From JAVVSR01 sp964604875 (GTDB lineage Bacteria > Bacillota > Clostridia > Christensenellales > CAG-917), in assembly GCA_964604875.1 (NCBI GenBank), contig CAZSAC010000051.1, positions 1 through 9,764 of the forward strand: a stretch of 9,764 nucleotides of DNA, written 5' to 3'. Within the stretch, counting starts at the first letter, position 1, and every line of letters starts with the position of its first letter. Of the stretch, positions 1 through 8,487 are shown piece after piece. Below the pieces are notes generated by a model, which ran no database searches, was not told where the DNA came from, and was given only the letters and a program-made list of their open reading frames with translations. The translations under genes were made by a program, and so were the position numbers.

Positions 1-9
1 GGTAATAAA

Positions 10-120
10 ATGAAAAAACTTATGATAAGCGCGGTGACTCTTTTGCCGCTAATTATTTTATTGATTTTATCCGTAAGTACGGTTGTCGTCAGTTTAACCA
101 CATACATTTATGTGGAAAAT
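10..120 (+). other. N-terminal signal anchor / signal peptide of the giant protein
   Basis: Residues 1-37 begin with Met-Lys-Lys and continue into a hydrophobic run from about Val9 to Val35, rich in Leu, Ile and Val. There is no clear Ala-x-Ala signal peptidase I site. The best candidate is Val-Val-Ser ending at Ser28. No lipobox Cys is present. It may therefore be an uncleaved type II anchor (N-terminus in, C-terminus out) or a Sec signal with a poor cleavage site. The first Ig-like strand starts within a few residues of its end, so there is almost no linker. Confidence 0.8.
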
Positions 121-3100
121 ATTGAGTTTGTAAACGATAGAGTTTTTATTCAAAAAACAGATGATAATGCGGTTGAAAAAAAGCTGGAAGTAAATGTTTT
201 CCCTTTAAAGGCAAATAACAAGGAACTTGCATTTTGGAGTGAAAATGAAGAAATCGCCGTGGTAGACGACGAGGGCTTTGTTACGGCTAAAAATTTTGGC
301 GAGGTTTTGATTTACGCAAAAAGCAAGGAGAATGAGGCAAAGATTGCTTCCTGTAAAATCACGGTTACCGACGACAAAATCCACAATATAAGCATTTTAA
401 ATCCGATTGATAGAATAAATCTTGGCGACAGTTATAGTTTAACTACAGAGTTTTCGCCGAAAGAAGCAAAAAACGTACGGTTGAATTTCAGTAGTTCGGA
501 TACAAGCATTTGTGAAGTTTCGCCGAGCGGTGTTTTGACTGCAAATTCTTTAAAATCTGGTAAAGCCATCATTAAAGTACAAAGCGAAGGCAACCCCGAC
601 GCTTTTATAACTTTTGAAATTTCAGTAGTCGTACCGGTAAATAATATAAGTATAAAAAATGTTTCTCCTGTAGAAACGGGTGTTGATACATACGTTTTCC
701 CGGAAATTGAAGTCAGTCCTTCAAATGCGGACGTAGAATTACAATATTGGGTTGACAATGATGATATTGCAACAATTAATCAGCTTGGCGAAGTAAAATT
801 TAAGCAAGCAGGTTCTATTGAAATCAGCGCAAAAGCAGTCGGATGCGACGTAGTCCTAAAAAAGAAAGTTTTATATACCGGCGGCTATTTTACGGGGGTA
901 AGTTTTAACCACACAAAACTGGAGATCGATTATGAAAAGGATAAGCAACTAGACTTAGTCAGCTATTGTATGCCGACTAACGGTAATATGGATAATCTTG
1001 AATACGAATTCAGCAATTTAGGCGTCGTATATGAAAACGACGGCAAAATTTTTGTTGAGGGTGGCGGTATTGTCACTATTGCGGCAAAGGTGAAAACAAA
1101 CGGCAACGGAGGTTTTGTTACTGCGTCGTGTAATGTAAAGGTTAACCGGTATGCCGAGGAAATAGCTTTTTATAATATGGCGGTACAAAAAACAAATTAT
1201 ATATTTGTAAAAGATAAACAAGTTTTGTTGAATACAAAAGTTTTGCCTGCCGACTGCACCGATAAAACCGTAAGCTTCAGTTCAAATGACAGCGCAATCG
1301 CTACTGTGGACGAAAGCGGAAAGGTAACGTTTTTATCAAACAACTATTCCGTCGCCGTTATAAAAGCATCTGCAAACGACGGCAAAGGCGGAATTATTGA
1401 AAGCAATATTACAGTAGTGTACGTCGGTAAAAATGTAAGCGCAATACCACTGACGCAAGGGAATAATGAAAAAGCCTTTATTATGCCGTCATCGGATAAA
1501 ACTCAAGAGATAGTTTTTGTTCCTTATTTTGATTTAGGTATAGTGAACACAGTCGAATATACTGTAAACGGCGAAAACTTTGAATATAAAAACAACTATT
1601 TTTACGTTAAAGACAAGGGTAATTGTAATTTAACCGTGAAAGTAGACGGCGAGACTTATTCAACATTAAATATCTCTGCTTATAGAAAGATAGAAAGTAT
1701 AACGTTTGATTCCATAACCTCAAAATGGAGCGGAGAGACTAGGCTTGAAGATACGTCTGCAGATATTTATACCTCTGCAAAAACAGTTGAGTTTGCTTAT
1801 TCAATTTATCCTAATAATACCAGTTTGGTTTTGGCAAACGTCAGGGTTGACGGCGATGCGGCGTATTTACAAAATAATCAACTTATTTTTACAAAGCCCG
1901 GAAAAGTTAAATTATCCATTTTTGCCGATAGTATAATTTGTGAAAAATATATTGAAAGCACGTTTGGTCTTTTTGACGATAAAACAACCTTAAAAGAAAG
2001 CATTACCGTAAACAAAGGTTCCATAATTACTGTTGATGATGTTTTAAATGTTATATCTCCATATAACGCAGATACAAGGAATGTTGATTTTATAAGCTCG
2101 GATACGTCTGTTTTAAGCTATGATACAAGCATAACTGTTTTAAATCCCGAAAATCTAGCAATTAATCAAAGATTGATTGCAGAGAAGGGTGGGAACGCTG
2201 AAATCAGTGTCAAGATAAAAACAAAATCGGGTACTATTACCAAAAAAGTTGATGTTAAGGTATGTGAGCAACCAACAAAGATTAATTTGTCACAAAATTA
2301 TATTTATACCAATATTCCGACTTTTAACATAAGGGATTATTATAAAATTTATCCTTCTTCGGCAAATGTAGATACGGACATTTCCTCATCACTGATTTTC
2401 GGCGCGGAATATGCGTCATATACTAATAACGTTATTGCGTTTACCGAGGCTGGGCTAGCAGAAATCAAGCTGAAAACAGGCAACAATATCGCTACAACAT
2501 TAACAATCATTTATACGGGCAACAATACGGTATTAGCTGACGTTTCTGAGGTTGAAATAAATAAGCCTTTTATATATAAAATTGATTATAATGCGCTTAA
2601 TCAAGTAGCGCTCAATCCGCCAAATGAAAATATCCCTGTTGGTAGCAGATTTATTGCATCGGCAAATATTACTGTTAAAAACGGCTGCATATTTACCTTA
2701 ACCGAGGCGACTGCATGCGGAAATGCAAATGCCAGTGTAACGATAGGACAAATTGTGACTCCGATTAAGGGAATTGTTAAGGCGGAAAGCGTAAAACTGA
2801 ATTTAAAAGAGGAAGAAGTACAGGCAGAGGGCGAAACGTTTGTAACAGCCCTAGGCGAGGTAACGCTTAACACTAATATTTTGCCTGCCAATGCAACATA
2901 TAAGGAGTTAACTTTTAAAACTAGCGACGATATAATTGCAAGCGTTTTAGACGGAAAACTTAAGTTCAAAAAATCGGGAACGGTGAGAGTTCCCGTAAGC
3001 GATAAATTTGGAACAAGCAGCTCAGTTACAGTTAGAAGCACTTTTGGCGCGCTGGAAAATGTTGTTGGCGAAGAAAATATCATATTGAATTATGACAACA

Positions 3101-6100
3101 ATGTTTTAGGAAACAATCAATATTCAATTTTGGACTATGTAACCGCATATCCGAAAACTGCAAATATTAGCGTTACAAATGTTAAACTGATTGCCGAGCA
3201 CAACGCCTTGACGATAGACGGTCTGAATTTTACTCTTGAAAAGGGAGGAGAGTTCAAGCTTATCGTTCAAATTAAGAAAAATGACGTTTTTGTTAACGCA
3301 AAGACGATTTCGGTGAAAGTTAACCGCGCGCCTACAAGCATAATTTTAAACGGAAACAACATACAAGAAATTAATTCTGTCATTCAGCTACATAGCGCAA
3401 GCAACCGCATTAATTTTGAAGCTTACCCGTCTGATGCAAATTTAAATGTTGATATTGTCGGAAGCTTAATATCGGGAGCCGAGTATGCCAGCTTTGATAA
3501 GAACAGACTTTTATTCGTTACAGCCAATCAGGAAGTGACGCTTAGATTTACCATTGACGGCAAATCGTGGGATATTAAATATATTACGGATAAGATTACG
3601 CAAAGTATTGATATAGACCCCGATACCTTAGTTTTGCCTTCTAATGAGTGGTTTACTTTTTATTCGAATTTAGGTACGGATATTTCAGGCTATACTTTCA
3701 GCTCTGACAATGTTTTAATAGAAAATGAAGGTATAAATTATCGCGTAGTTCAAGGCGGAAAAGGCATTTTAAAGATAAATGACGGAATAAACGATTTTTC
3801 AAAAGATTTGATTATAACATATCCTCAAGAAAATATCAGCGGCGTAAAAATAAACGACGTTGACAAAAATAATCAAAGCGTAGCGTTGTCTATAAATAAA
3901 AACGATTTACACTATACTGCGTCGAAAACGCTGTCTGTAACGGCGGATATGTTGACGAATACCAATATCGACGGTTTACCGTCAAGCTATGTCTTCTCCG
4001 TATCCGACGAAGCTATCGCCGTGGCAAACTCAGACGGCGTAATTACCTTCAGCAAGGCTGGAATCGTTACTGTTACTGTAAGCGTGAGAGGCGAGGACTA
4101 TTTTGGAGAATATAATTTATCGTATAGCTTTAGGATTGCAAGTAGCTATGGATTTGTCAGCGACTTTGATGTTGTTAACCCTTATCCTGATGGTATAATC
4201 GTTGACGAAATATCGTCATTTAGTCTTGTCGGTTGCGCAACCGTTAAAGCGCCGTCCTATGGTGTGGTTGCCCCCTTATATGAGTATTCATCAAGTGATA
4301 ACAGCGTTATTTCTGTGGCGGCAAACGGGGATTGTGTTGTAGTCGGAACGGGACTTGTTGACATAACAATAAAGACTAAAGGCGCCGACGGAAATTACAT
4401 TGTGAAAACCTTAAGAAATATTAGGGTTGACAAATTTGTTGACAATGTTAAATTTAATACCTACAAAGGTTTTGCGGACAGAATATACGTCAAAAACGAC
4501 TATGAAATCAACCTCAATTTGTCGTCAAACGGCGCAATAGCACCTACATTAACAGATGTTAAGTATGAAGTTATATCGGGAAACGCAACAGTAAGTCAAA
4601 GCGGATTAGTTGGCTTCAATGGAGAAAACTGCAAGTGTCAAATTAAAGTTAGCGCAGTAAAGGGCGGCGCAAATTCGCTATTGACAATTATAAAGGTTGG
4701 AAATTACGTCAACATTGAAAAGGTTGAAAATACTACCGAAAAAATTATTCTTGAAACCGGAAAACAATATGTGTTTGATATGTATTTCGACAATAGCCAT
4801 AGTCTAGAAATAGGTGGGTTAGCGTTTATAGAAATAATGAACCTTGATTGTGGTATAGTCAAAGCAAATTACGGCGGAGAAGCAAACGTCGCCATAACTA
4901 ATTCAACCCAAACTATTACGGTTGTTGTTACGGAAAACGTGGAAAGCATATCCCTTAAAGCCGACGAGGTTGGAGATAATTTCCTAACGGCAAAAGGCGC
5001 CGACGGATTAATTTTGTCAGAGTTGTACGGGGCGTCGTTCTTGCCTCTGACAGCGAGGGATTTAAACGGCGCAATCAAAATAATATATGATCTTCAAAAC
5101 ATAACAGGAGAGGGCTACGTTTCCGACGGAATACTTTATATTACAAAAGCAGGCAAACTTAAGGTGACAATAAAGGCGGGAGACAAAAGCATTGACAGAA
5201 TAATTGAAAGTACACTAGGTTATGCGAAATCCGTAAAATTTAACAGTTCGGATTATGTGTTTGAATATGGTGACGGTCAATATGCAATCAAGTCTTCAGA
5301 TTATACAGTTTTGCCTTCAGACGCCACCTTGGCAAACGTTCGTTTTGAAGCAAGAACCGAGAGCGACGCAGATGTATTAACAATTGAAAATGATATTCTG
5401 AAATTTGTCGGAGGCGGTAATGTTGTATTGTATCTTGTATATGATACTGCTTTAAACAATTCTGCTTCTAGTTATGCAAATGTTTCCATAATTAATCGCG
5501 CAAAAGGCGTTAGCGTTAAACATAACGGAATCGACGTAAATTATATAGTAGTTGCAGAAAACTTTAAAATAATTCCTCAAATTTTATTTGACGGTAGACA
5601 ACTGTCGCAATATGATATAGTTTTTACCTCGCTTAACAGCGTTGCAACGGTAACGGCTGAGGGGAATGTGGTATTTTTAGAAAACGATAAGCAGGCGCAA
5701 ATTAAAATTGAAGTTAAAAATAAATACGATAACGTTATTGACTCCTTTATGGTGTTGACTTTAAAATCTACGACCGCAACAAAAATCTTTGAAGTAACAA
5801 ACGATAGTAATGAGATTTTGGAATGCGACGAAACCGCCATACTTTATCCCGTCCCGCAAAATTTATGCTCATCGTATACATACCAAATTATTGAAGGTGA
5901 TAACGTAATAACACTTTCAGGTGATGTGATAAGTGTATTAAAGGGGGGATTTGCCAAAGTTAAAATCTCAGGTGTAGACGATACCGCAGTCAACTGGTCA
6001 AAAATTGTAAGCATATTTGTGCATAAATCAACTCAAAGCATAGGAATAGGGAAGGAAGGCTTTAACGGGAATAATTTATTAACAGCAAATAAAACCATAG

Positions 6101-8487
6101 ATTTAGGACTTTCGTTATTGCCGATTGACTCAAACTTCAATAAACAAATTACATACCAATATGATAACACAATTGCCGATGTAAGTGAAAACGGAATTAT
6201 TACGTTTAAAAAAGCAGGAATATTGACGCTTGTTATAAAGGTACTTTATGGAGAGGTAGAAGAAAGTACAAAAACTTTAACCATAGATAGCACCTATGGT
6301 AAGCCAAGAGATTTTGTTGTCAAAACAAGTGGGTCAATTGCGCAAGCTCAATATGCTTTGCAAAATGTAGGCGATAGTATAATATTTGAAATAGGCAACT
6401 TTGAGCCAATAGATTACAGTGGCGAGTTTATTGTGAGTACCAACAATAGCGCAGCGCATCAAATCATCGTGTCAGGCACGACGGTTACCGTTAAAGGTAT
6501 AGGTAAAGGCACGGGTATAATTAGCATAAATTGCGGAGGCTTGATAAAAAATATTGAAGTTGACGTTTTGCTGAAAGCCTCGGATATAAAGTTTAGCATT
6601 GGCGTATCTAATTTTGATTCAATCAAAACATTGAACAATGTGGTTGCATTGAAAGGCGAGGTTTATCCGCTTGAAGCGTCAAATAAAACCATTATTTGGT
6701 CAATTAATAATGGCGCGGTTATCGATGGAGGGAATATTACTTTGCCTGTAGGGCAATATGGTGATTATATTGTTACCGCCAAATCCGCCGACGGCGCGGT
6801 AACAAAAAATATTACGGTTTCTTATTTACAAGATATTGCGGGATTTACTGTAAAAAATGGCGGTGTTCCTATTGAAAACGACGCGCGCCTTAGCCTAGAG
6901 TGGAACATTGCCCACATTGATTTAGAAATATGCTTGTCTCCTGAATCGCTGGTTGGAAGTTTTGATTACAGCTTAATTCAATTTAGTTCTATCAATGGAA
7001 GCGCGGCAACATATAACGGAAAATATATTACAGTTTCAACCCCGAGCCTTGATACGCTGCCTGTTTTTTCAGACACGCTTACCTTGACGTATAAGTCTTT
7101 GAACTTTACGCTTTATATAAATCGTGACGGCATAAAATCCGTTGAATTTATCGGACACGATAACGGACAGGACAAAGATCACGGACTTCAGGAAATAAGG
7201 ATGTTTGGAAATAAATCCTCGTATGACGGAGCTACTGTAAGCTATTATAAAATGTCGGTTTTAGTTGAACCTTTAGTTTCTGCTGATAATATTGTTTGGA
7301 CTTCATCGTCAAGTCTTGTAGGGGTTTCATATGCCGACGGCTATGCTAAAATTAGTTTCGGCACATTTGCGGGTAGCTCTGAGGCTGATATCGAAAACGA
7401 TATTTTTGATAAAACCGTCACTGTAACTGCTAAAAACAGCGTTGGAAAAGTGCTTGATTCATACACTTTCCATATAATAAACAACGCCGTTAACGTATTC
7501 GATTTCACAGGATTTAACAGCAACGGTAGAGTGGTTTTGCATAATAACTTTGGAACGACAGAAGATGGCGGAAATACGGTAATGTTGAGCAAAGATATTT
7601 CAAACAATAAATCCTTTGTCTATGGCAACGGCTACACCATAAATTATGAAAACTATTTTACGAATGCCTTTAATAATAACACTGACAACAATATAAAAGA
7701 TTTTGGTTTGAGCATTGGGCGCGCCTATAACGTTACGCTTAAAGGTCAAAATAACAAAAGCGACAGCGCATATGTAGCGCGTTTTGGGTTTAACAGAGCA
7801 GTTTATACCATAATTAAAAACAGCTATCGTTATTGGATAGGAAATGCCCCAAATACGCCAGGTTTACTTAGAAATATGCTTTTCACAAATATGAAACACT
7901 GCGGTTTGCAAATTTCGGATGCTCCTATGGACGTATATTTGGAAGACAGTTTATTCTTTAATACGGGCTACGTTGCGATTGACTATCAGCCGGCTACAGA
8001 CGATAATTCTACCGTTGGTTTAAAACTGAAAGGCTTTTTTGATGTATATAACTATAAAACAAAAGACCAAATGGGCGATCTCCTTATCGGATTGCAAGTT
8101 GGTATGTTTGCCACTATAGAGAGAGAATATCCAAAATATTTGGTCAAATATAATAAGACGCTGTACTTTAATTCTACGCTTTTTAGTGGGAAAGACCATG
8201 GTAAAAAGCGTAAACTGTTCTTCTATCAAAACGGCGAGTATATCGCTCAAGACGACGGAACAGAGCAAACTGCAACAGGGCTAAAACGTTTATTGCCGTT
8301 TACACTTTTGCCATATTCATATTGGGCTTATATCGAACCTGTCCCGGATAATACAACTTCGGCGATTTATCCCGTGGAAGCAAGCCCGTTCTGGATACAA
8401 TTTAAGGAAGAAAACGGCGAGTTAGTTCAAAATAACGCAGCGCTTGCAAATCAAGAACAGAGACTAAAAAGGAATTACGGAAAATGA
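10..8487 (+). CDS. Giant Ig-like (Big_2) repeat surface protein with C-terminal beta-helix-like domain
   Basis: The 2825-residue product is probably an extracellular stalk or adhesin-like protein; its function is not recognised. Order of parts: basic N-terminus (MKK) and a hydrophobic segment at residues ~9-35; two Ig-like units at 38-208; a higher-order repeat array at 209-2492; a distinct C-terminal domain at 2493-2825. The bacterial Ig-like group 2 signature (S-D-x-x-I-A-x-V-x-x-x-G-x-V-x-F) is clear at 82-93, 167-178, 253-264, 430-441, 1336-1347, 1878-1889 and 2055-2066. No LPXTG motif, SLH domain or C-terminal membrane segment is seen. The ATG at 10 is chosen because the signal/anchor follows directly; the ribosome binding site would lie mostly before the window. 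Tandem TAA TAA at 3-8 could end an upstream gene. The stop overlaps the next gene's start, so the two are probably translationally coupled. Big_2 assignment is secure; the biological role is unknown. Confidence 0.93.
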   Translation: MKKLMISAVTLLPLIILLILSVSTVVVSLTTYIYVENIEFVNDRVFIQKTDDNAVEKKLEVNVFPLKANNKELAFWSENEEIAVVDDEGFVTAKNFGEVLIYAKSKENEAKIASCKITVTDDKIHNISILNPIDRINLGDSYSLTTEFSPKEAKNVRLNFSSSDTSICEVSPSGVLTANSLKSGKAIIKVQSEGNPDAFITFEISVVVPVNNISIKNVSPVETGVDTYVFPEIEVSPSNADVELQYWVDNDDIATINQLGEVKFKQAGSIEISAKAVGCDVVLKKKVLYTGGYFTGVSFNHTKLEIDYEKDKQLDLVSYCMPTNGNMDNLEYEFSNLGVVYENDGKIFVEGGGIVTIAAKVKTNGNGGFVTASCNVKVNRYAEEIAFYNMAVQKTNYIFVKDKQVLLNTKVLPADCTDKTVSFSSNDSAIATVDESGKVTFLSNNYSVAVIKASANDGKGGIIESNITVVYVGKNVSAIPLTQGNNEKAFIMPSSDKTQEIVFVPYFDLGIVNTVEYTVNGENFEYKNNYFYVKDKGNCNLTVKVDGETYSTLNISAYRKIESITFDSITSKWSGETRLEDTSADIYTSAKTVEFAYSIYPNNTSLVLANVRVDGDAAYLQNNQLIFTKPGKVKLSIFADSIICEKYIESTFGLFDDKTTLKESITVNKGSIITVDDVLNVISPYNADTRNVDFISSDTSVLSYDTSITVLNPENLAINQRLIAEKGGNAEISVKIKTKSGTITKKVDVKVCEQPTKINLSQNYIYTNIPTFNIRDYYKIYPSSANVDTDISSSLIFGAEYASYTNNVIAFTEAGLAEIKLKTGNNIATTLTIIYTGNNTVLADVSEVEINKPFIYKIDYNALNQVALNPPNENIPVGSRFIASANITVKNGCIFTLTEATACGNANASVTIGQIVTPIKGIVKAESVKLNLKEEEVQAEGETFVTALGEVTLNTNILPANATYKELTFKTSDDIIASVLDGKLKFKKSGTVRVPVSDKFGTSSSVTVRSTFGALENVVGEENIILNYDNNVLGNNQYSILDYVTAYPKTANISVTNVKLIAEHNALTIDGLNFTLEKGGEFKLIVQIKKNDVFVNAKTISVKVNRAPTSIILNGNNIQEINSVIQLHSASNRINFEAYPSDANLNVDIVGSLISGAEYASFDKNRLLFVTANQEVTLRFTIDGKSWDIKYITDKITQSIDIDPDTLVLPSNEWFTFYSNLGTDISGYTFSSDNVLIENEGINYRVVQGGKGILKINDGINDFSKDLIITYPQENISGVKINDVDKNNQSVALSINKNDLHYTASKTLSVTADMLTNTNIDGLPSSYVFSVSDEAIAVANSDGVITFSKAGIVTVTVSVRGEDYFGEYNLSYSFRIASSYGFVSDFDVVNPYPDGIIVDEISSFSLVGCATVKAPSYGVVAPLYEYSSSDNSVISVAANGDCVVVGTGLVDITIKTKGADGNYIVKTLRNIRVDKFVDNVKFNTYKGFADRIYVKNDYEINLNLSSNGAIAPTLTDVKYEVISGNATVSQSGLVGFNGENCKCQIKVSAVKGGANSLLTIIKVGNYVNIEKVENTTEKIILETGKQYVFDMYFDNSHSLEIGGLAFIEIMNLDCGIVKANYGGEANVAITNSTQTITVVVTENVESISLKADEVGDNFLTAKGADGLILSELYGASFLPLTARDLNGAIKIIYDLQNITGEGYVSDGILYITKAGKLKVTIKAGDKSIDRIIESTLGYAKSVKFNSSDYVFEYGDGQYAIKSSDYTVLPSDATLANVRFEARTESDADVLTIENDILKFVGGGNVVLYLVYDTALNNSASSYANVSIINRAKGVSVKHNGIDVNYIVVAENFKIIPQILFDGRQLSQYDIVFTSLNSVATVTAEGNVVFLENDKQAQIKIEVKNKYDNVIDSFMVLTLKSTTATKIFEVTNDSNEILECDETAILYPVPQNLCSSYTYQIIEGDNVITLSGDVISVLKGGFAKVKISGVDDTAVNWSKIVSIFVHKSTQSIGIGKEGFNGNNLLTANKTIDLGLSLLPIDSNFNKQITYQYDNTIADVSENGIITFKKAGILTLVIKVLYGEVEESTKTLTIDSTYGKPRDFVVKTSGSIAQAQYALQNVGDSIIFEIGNFEPIDYSGEFIVSTNNSAAHQIIVSGTTVTVKGIGKGTGIISINCGGLIKNIEVDVLLKASDIKFSIGVSNFDSIKTLNNVVALKGEVYPLEASNKTIIWSINNGAVIDGGNITLPVGQYGDYIVTAKSADGAVTKNITVSYLQDIAGFTVKNGGVPIENDARLSLEWNIAHIDLEICLSPESLVGSFDYSLIQFSSINGSAATYNGKYITVSTPSLDTLPVFSDTLTLTYKSLNFTLYINRDGIKSVEFIGHDNGQDKDHGLQEIRMFGNKSSYDGATVSYYKMSVLVEPLVSADNIVWTSSSSLVGVSYADGYAKISFGTFAGSSEADIENDIFDKTVTVTAKNSVGKVLDSYTFHIINNAVNVFDFTGFNSNGRVVLHNNFGTTEDGGNTVMLSKDISNNKSFVYGNGYTINYENYFTNAFNNNTDNNIKDFGLSIGRAYNVTLKGQNNKSDSAYVARFGFNRAVYTIIKNSYRYWIGNAPNTPGLLRNMLFTNMKHCGLQISDAPMDVYLEDSLFFNTGYVAIDYQPATDDNSTVGLKLKGFFDVYNYKTKDQMGDLLIGLQVGMFATIEREYPKYLVKYNKTLYFNSTLFSGKDHGKKRKLFFYQNGEYIAQDDGTEQTATGLKRLLPFTLLPYSYWAYIEPVPDNTTSAIYPVEASPFWIQFKEENGELVQNNAALANQEQRLKRNYGK
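121..633 (+). other. Two N-terminal Ig-like (Big_2) units
   Basis: Residues 38-122 and 123-208 are the most canonical Big_2 units in the protein. Each has an opening strand (IEFV; ISIL), a 'P..A' turn (FPLKANNKEL; FSPKEAKNV), the core motif at 82-93 or 167-178, and a closing strand (CKITVTDD; FEISVVV). By overall pattern they resemble the D and A units of the downstream super-module. The array may therefore begin in mid-period, but this matching was done by eye. Confidence 0.75.
634..7485 (+). repeat. Six copies of a ~360-residue four-domain Ig-like super-module, plus one extra unit
   Basis: Copies span about residues 209-559, 560-923, 924-1274, 1275-1642, 1643-2006 and 2007-2374, with a seventh partial copy (first unit only) at 2375-2492. 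Each copy has four Ig-like units. Unit B opens with V-E-S-I-like (213, 564, 928, 1279, 1647, 2011, 2378) and closes with an S-T-F-G-like tetrapeptide (650, 1010, 1378, 1734, 2094). Unit C ends near N-R or its equivalent (379, 752, 1105, 1474, 1829, 2188). Unit D ends with Y-x-G-like (471, 835, 1191, 1562, 1919, 2270). Unit A is the most degenerate and usually lacks the core I-A-x-V motif. All landmarks step by ~351-373 residues. The copies are diverged in protein and DNA, so the duplications look old. Boundaries are by eye, good to perhaps 5-10 residues. Confidence 0.78.
7486..8484 (+). other. C-terminal beta-helix-like domain of the giant protein
   Basis: Residues 2493-2825 differ from the Ig-like array and have no super-module landmarks. 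Short beta strands separated by Asn/Gly turns are seen at 2521-2530 (GNTVMLSKDI), 2535-2546 (FVYGNGYTINY), 2574-2579 (NVTLKG), then a run at ~2619-2660 containing LFTNM, GLQIS, VYLEDSLF and NTGYVAI. This pattern is typical of right-handed parallel beta-helices of the pectate-lyase-like fold. The last ~130 residues are less regular and richer in aromatic and charged residues (PYSYWAYIEP at 2768-2777, SPFWIQF at 2792-2798), and the protein ends hydrophilic (KRNYGK). I see no catalytic signature I can name, so it may bind rather than cut. A carbohydrate partner is inference from the fold. Confidence 0.55.
8469..8473 (+). promoter_or_regulatory. Ribosome binding site for the membrane-protein gene, inside the giant gene's end
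   Basis: AAGGA lies 10 bases before the ATG at 8484 and supports that start. It sits within the last codons of the upstream gene. Together with the 4-base ATGA overlap this fits termination-reinitiation coupling. Confidence 0.6.

Noticed and set aside
3..8. Tandem TAA TAA just before the giant gene's start, suggesting the end of an upstream gene
   Set aside because: Only nine bases precede the ATG, so there is nothing to show that an upstream coding frame exists. Mentioned only as a possibility.
1745..1936. A 63-codon + strand frame within the giant gene
   Set aside because: It overlaps the continuous Ig-like coding frame, has no supporting ribosome binding site that I can see, and has no recognisable domain.
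2601..3083. A 160-codon open frame on the - strand inside the giant gene
   Set aside because: It lies opposite well-formed Ig-like repeats, its product is a low-complexity Ser/Leu/Val/Thr mix without a recognisable domain, and similar antisense frames occur at 432-758, 4869-5078, 5577-5840 and 7341-7607. These are shadows of the coding strand.
4378..5007. A 15-base identical string at 4378-4392 and 4993-5007
   Set aside because: It encodes the common turn Lys-Gly-Ala-Asp-Gly with the same codons. The spacing (615 bases) does not fit the ~360-residue period, and the flanks do not match, so it is coincidence rather than a DNA repeat.
5943..5948. A run of six G in the giant gene that might allow phase variation
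   Set aside because: Six is short for slippage switching, the frame is intact, and the Gly codons fit a Lys-Gly-Gly turn found in other Ig-like units.
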